A stretch of 64,000 nt of DNA from Aurantimonas endophytica (GTDB taxonomy: Bacteria; Pseudomonadota; Alphaproteobacteria; Rhizobiales; Rhizobiaceae): NCBI RefSeq assembly GCF_014196845.1, contig NZ_JACIEM010000004.1, forward strand, positions 186,001-250,000, given 5' to 3'. Shown piece by piece: positions 62,475 through 64,000 of the stretch (positions are counted from its first letter, which is position 1; every line of letters begins with the position of its first letter). The position numbers and the translations under genes were made by a program. The notes under the pieces were generated by a model. The model made no database searches, was not told the DNA's origin, and saw only the letters and a program-made list of their open reading frames with translations.

Positions 62475-63563
62475 ATGGACTTCATCCCCCTGATCGACTC
62501 CATCGGCGAGAACGCCACGGCGCTCGTCGGCGGCATCGTCATTGGCGGCCTTTTCGGCTTCTTCGCGCAGCGCAGCGCCTTCTGCACCCGCTCGGCGGTG
62601 CTGGATCTGACGCGCCGGCGCGATTACGCCGCGCTTGCCACCTGGGCGGCGGGCTTTGCCGCCGCGGTGCTCGGCGTCCAGCTGCTTTTGAACTACGGCT
62701 ATCTGGACGTGCGGGACACGCGGTTCTTCTCCACGGCGCAGAGCCTCTCCGGCGCGCTGATCGGCGGCACGCTGTTCGGCGTCGGCATGGTGCTGGCGCG
62801 CGGCTGCGTCTCGCGCATGCTGATCCTCGCCGCCTCCGGCAATCTGCGGGCGCTGTATGTAACGCTGGTCATCGCGATCGTCGGCTATGCCACCTATGCC
62901 GGCGTGCTGGTTCCGCTGCGCGACGCGGCGGGCGGGCTCTGGAGCACCGCGGCGATCGGCGGCAATGACCTCCTGGCGCATGCCGGGCTCGGCCCGTCGG
63001 CGGGCCTCGTCGTCGGTGCCGTCCTCGCCCTCGCCGCGTTGGCCGTCGCCTTCGCCGTCCGCGCCTCGGCATGGCGCGTCCTCGGCGGCATCGGCGTCGG
63101 CGCCAGCGTCGTCGCCGGATGGTACTTCACCTACACGCTGTCGCTGCAGGTCTTCGAGCCGATCCAGGCCGAGAGCCTCTCCTACATAAGGCCGCTGGCG
63201 ACGACGAGTGCGCTCGCCATCAGCCCCGACGCCTTTGCCGGCCTCGACCAGGGCGTTCTGATCGGCACGCTGGTCGCCGCCTTTCTCGCCGCGGTCGCCT
63301 TCCGGGAATTCCGGGTGGTGACCTTCTCCGAGCCGGGCACACCGTCGATCCTGCGCTATACGGCGGGCGCCGCCCTGATGGGCTTCGGCGGCATCCTGGC
63401 CGTCGGCTGCACCATCGGCGCCGGCCTGACCGGCGGCTCCGTGCTCGCGGTCTCGTCGCTGGTCGGGCTGGGCTCGATGATCGCCGGCGCGGCGGTGGCG
63501 GATCGCTTCGTCGATCGCCAGGCCGTTGCGGTGCCTGCGCATGACGCCGTCGCCGTATCGTGA
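62475..63563 (+). CDS. Second YeeE/YedE-type sulfur transporter
   Basis: Membrane protein of 362 residues with about ten helices and three conserved cysteine motifs: SAFCTRS (C37), LARGCVSRM and AVGCTIGAG. It is the same family as soxT at 51951-53048 but clearly diverged, so not a recent duplicate. It lies 207 bases after the DsrE-like gene, with its own AT-rich upstream region. It may import thiosulfate or another sulfur species, or export sulfur to the Sox system. Two such transporters flank the locus. Confidence 0.85.
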   Translation: MDFIPLIDSIGENATALVGGIVIGGLFGFFAQRSAFCTRSAVLDLTRRRDYAALATWAAGFAAAVLGVQLLLNYGYLDVRDTRFFSTAQSLSGALIGGTLFGVGMVLARGCVSRMLILAASGNLRALYVTLVIAIVGYATYAGVLVPLRDAAGGLWSTAAIGGNDLLAHAGLGPSAGLVVGAVLALAALAVAFAVRASAWRVLGGIGVGASVVAGWYFTYTLSLQVFEPIQAESLSYIRPLATTSALAISPDAFAGLDQGVLIGTLVAAFLAAVAFREFRVVTFSEPGTPSILRYTAGAALMGFGGILAVGCTIGAGLTGGSVLAVSSLVGLGSMIAGAAVADRFVDRQAVAVPAHDAVAVS

Positions 63564-63651
63564 CGTCCGGCTCAAGCCGGTCTGATATGGGGAAGCGGGG
63601 AATAATGCGGAACGGCGCGGCGGCCGGATGACGGCAGGTCGTCCGTCCAGT

Positions 63652-64000
63652 TTAGCCCGCGCGGCGAGGTGACGCCATCAGGATCGCGACCAGCCGCTCG
63701 CATCCCTCGCGGGCCGCGCCATCGTTCATGATGCGGTGGAAGGCCTCGGCACGGGCCGGAACCTCCAGCTCCACCTGACGGGCGATCCGCGCGGCCACCT
63801 CGTCCGGCGTCTCGCGTCCGCGCGCCGCGACGCGGGCGACGAGCACCGCCTTCGGCGCGGTGATCTCGACGATGGCAAGGCGGGCAAACCGCGCGGCAGC
63901 ATCCGCGAGCGTTCGCCGCGAGATGTTGGCGACGACTGTCTTGCCGCACGATAGCGCGTCGTCGAGGCCGGCGGGCAGGCCGTAGGCGAGGCCGTGCGCG
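63652..64000 (-). CDS. phnN: Ribose 1,5-bisphosphate phosphokinase PhnN, C-terminal part (5' end outside window)
   Basis: About 115 codons, open at the right edge. The reading AHGLAYGLPAGLDDALSCGK followed by TVVANISRRTLADAA resembles the middle of PhnN (HGLxYG, VVxNxSR), a guanylate-kinase-like enzyme that makes PRPP during phosphonate breakdown. The rest (VEITAPKAVLVARVAARGRE, HRIMNDGA) fits the C-terminal lid and helix. The P-loop would be outside the window. Other phn genes may follow to the right. It converges on the second YeeE/YedE gene. Confidence 0.78.
   Translation of the reverse strand, partial: AHGLAYGLPAGLDDALSCGKTVVANISRRTLADAAARFARLAIVEITAPKAVLVARVAARGRETPDEVAARIARQVELEVPARAEAFHRIMNDGAAREGCERLVAILMASPRRAG

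Overview
The window is high-GC (roughly two thirds G+C) chromosomal DNA of an alphaproteobacterium, most likely order Hyphomicrobiales/Rhizobiales; an Aurantimonadaceae-like family is only a guess. The placement rests on gene order and gene content: pal-cpoB-tilS-ftsH-glmM; serC-serA behind a serC-type leader; purA near rpoH; a CtrA cell-cycle block with ChpT and SciP; an EipA/DUF1134 envelope protein; and small Omp25/31-like barrels. No phage, insertion sequence, CRISPR array or plasmid function was seen.

Layout. 1-6.3 kb: end of pal, then cpoB, tilS, ftsH and glmM. 6.5-8.4 kb: two outer-membrane barrels with CtrA-like boxes upstream. 8.5-11.7 kb: serC and serA with an RNA leader and a palindromic repeat between them. 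11.7-18.7 kb: a DMT exporter, purA, a long anchored protein, rpoH, rluD and a small membrane protein. 18.9-21.6 kb: tRNA-Glu(CTC), a SpoU methyltransferase, a coiled-coil anchor protein and eipA. 21.9-25.1 kb: chpT, a receiver lacking its phospho-acceptor Asp, ctrA, fliJ and sciP. 25.3-26.8 kb: mnmA and a CAT tRNA. 27-39 kb is accessory: a GGDEF/EAL protein, a transporter-hotdog thioesterase fusion, an iron-type ABC importer with a frameshifted DMT permease, an SMP-30 protein and an MHYT sensor kinase. 39-49.4 kb: an ArsR/EamA pair, DUF1622, an iron-sulfur photolyase coupled to DUF2256, recQ, an ABC membrane domain without ATPase, and a HAD-ATPase fusion.

49.4-63.6 kb is the most coherent region. 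It is a complete thiosulfate-oxidation (Sox) locus: soxT-soxR-soxS on one strand and soxVWXYZABCD on the other, then an exported DsrE-like protein and a second YeeE/YedE transporter. A Tat-exported metallo-beta-lactamase-fold protein and a HisD-family dehydrogenase with an XRE-cupin regulator lie upstream. SoxR is an ArsR protein with the cysteine pair of persulfide sensors (C48/C114). I find one related AT-rich motif at four promoters: soxS/soxV, soxW/soxX, soxB/soxC and the metallo-beta-lactamase gene. The first two match the operators known for this SoxR family; the other two would extend the regulon. Imported or periplasmic sulfur would be loaded on SoxYZ, oxidised by SoxXA, SoxB and SoxCD, and kept reduced by SoxV/SoxW/SoxS. 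The window ends inside a phnN-like gene.

The least familiar items are the transporter-thioesterase fusion (29.5-31.4 kb), the HAD-HerA-like ATPase fusion (47.1-48.8 kb), and the barrel whose C-terminus carries a Tyr/Glu/Pro tail past the last strand (6.5-7.5 kb).
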